Source: Actinomycetota bacterium (GTDB lineage: Bacteria > Actinomycetota > Thermoleophilia > UBA2241). From it: DNA of 5,947 nt. Shown piece by piece: positions 5,619 through 5,947 of the stretch. The notes under the pieces were generated by a model, which worked only from the letters and a program-made list of their open reading frames with translations, did no database searches and was not told where the DNA came from. Each line of letters opens with the position of its first letter. The stretch's first letter is position 1. The position numbers and the translations under genes were made by a program. The stretch lies in the NCBI GenBank assembly GCA_003158705.1, contig PMKX01000056.1, forward strand, positions 6,902 to 12,848. Direction: 5' to 3'.

Positions 5619-5947
5619 ATGACCCTCGATGACGGCTTTGCCGTGGGCACCAGCGGCCACCTTCTGTACGAAGGCATCGACGTTGCCGAGCTCGCCGAGC
5701 AGGTGCCGACGCCGTTCTACCTGTACAGCGGCCGGCGCATCCGCGCCAACGTGGAGGCCATCCGCGGCGCCTTCAGCGCGCGTCACGCGGCCAGCGAGAT
5801 CTTCTTCGCCAGCAAGGCGTGCTCCAACCTGTGGTTCCTGCGCCAGGTGTACGATGCCGGCGCCAACGTCGAGGTGAACTCGGGTGGCGAGCTCGCCAAG
5901 GCCCTGTGCGCGGGCTTCGCGCCCGATCAGATCGTGTTCAACGGCGT
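5619..5947 (+). CDS. PLP-dependent (fold III) amino-acid decarboxylase, LysA/ornithine-lysine type, N-terminal part
   Basis: The first 109 codons of a divergent gene are present; the rest lies beyond the right edge. Seen: HLLYEGIDVAELAEQVPTPF (14-33), typical of the strand and helix that open diaminopimelate and related decarboxylases; YLYSGRRIRANVEAIRGAF (34-52); the PLP-lysine motif FFASKACSN (K66); VEVNSGGELAKAL (84-96), close to the DVVSGGEL-type block of LysA; and a phosphate-side QIVFNG (104-109). Family members decarboxylate meso-diaminopimelate, ornithine, lysine or arginine, and one branch acts on D-ornithine/D-lysine. The FASKxCS wording instead of the usual LysA YAxKAN, and the company of a racemase, favour an ornithine/lysine-type enzyme over lysine biosynthesis, but the specificity residues are off the window. 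ATG 5619 has AGGGAG 7 nt upstream. Confidence 0.9.
   Translation, partial: MTLDDGFAVGTSGHLLYEGIDVAELAEQVPTPFYLYSGRRIRANVEAIRGAFSARHAASEIFFASKACSNLWFLRQVYDAGANVEVNSGGELAKALCAGFAPDQIVFNG

Noticed and set aside
4840..5622. Plus-strand open frame opposite the racemase, ending as ATGA on the decarboxylase start
   Set aside because: It lies antisense to the racemase, is Arg/Ser-rich without recognisable motifs, and crosses the promoter region. The ATGA contact is coincidental.
5442..5786. Minus-strand open frame overlapping the decarboxylase start
   Set aside because: It is the antisense of a clear PLP-decarboxylase N-terminus and carries no family signal.
1..5947. tRNA or rRNA genes, CRISPR array, insertion sequence, cobalamin riboswitch
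   Set aside because: No T-loop or anticodon-arm pattern, regularly spaced repeats, transposase frame or terminal inverted repeats, or conserved riboswitch boxes were found by reading both strands.

Overview
This is a GC-rich bacterial window, roughly two thirds G+C by eye with strong G/C preference at third codon positions and clear Shine-Dalgarno sites. It would fit a high-GC lineage such as Actinomycetota or Chloroflexota, but no marker gene is present, so the taxon is open.

Layout. Most of the window (414-5312) is one tightly packed minus-strand operon, read from right to left. Its order is: a PLP fold-type III racemase of the alanine/ornithine racemase type (4230-5312); two tandem, full-length, non-pyrrolysine MttB-family (trimethylamine methyltransferase-like) proteins that are about 60% identical (2785-4233 and 1322-2767); and a dimethylargininase/arginine-deiminase-superfamily hydrolase (414-1286). 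The joins are a 4-bp ATGA overlap, a 17-bp gap and a 35-bp gap. To the left, still on the minus strand, lie a possible small ORF (122-250) and the start of a protein with a signal peptide (1-125, cut by the window edge). To the right, a divergent plus-strand gene begins at 5619. It encodes the N-terminal third or so of a PLP fold-type III amino-acid decarboxylase of the diaminopimelate/ornithine/lysine decarboxylase type and is cut by the right edge.

The 306-bp divergent region (5313-5618) holds a recognisable minus-strand sigma70-type promoter (TTGAAC-N18-TATACT) whose -10 lies in the palindrome AGTATACT, so the other strand also offers a TATACT. Nearby are a perfect 12-bp palindrome, three direct copies of CAGGGAG, and a 25-codon small ORF with its own Shine-Dalgarno site.

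How the genes may work together (inference). The set looks like a catabolic module for methylated or D-configured basic amino acids. The MttB-like proteins would remove methyl groups from a quaternary amine onto a corrinoid protein encoded elsewhere. The dimethylargininase-like enzyme would hydrolyse a (methyl)guanidino group. The racemase and the divergent decarboxylase would act on the resulting ornithine- or lysine-like amino acid. No corrinoid protein, corrinoid reactivase or methyl-accepting second transferase is visible in the window, and no substrate can be fixed from sequence alone.
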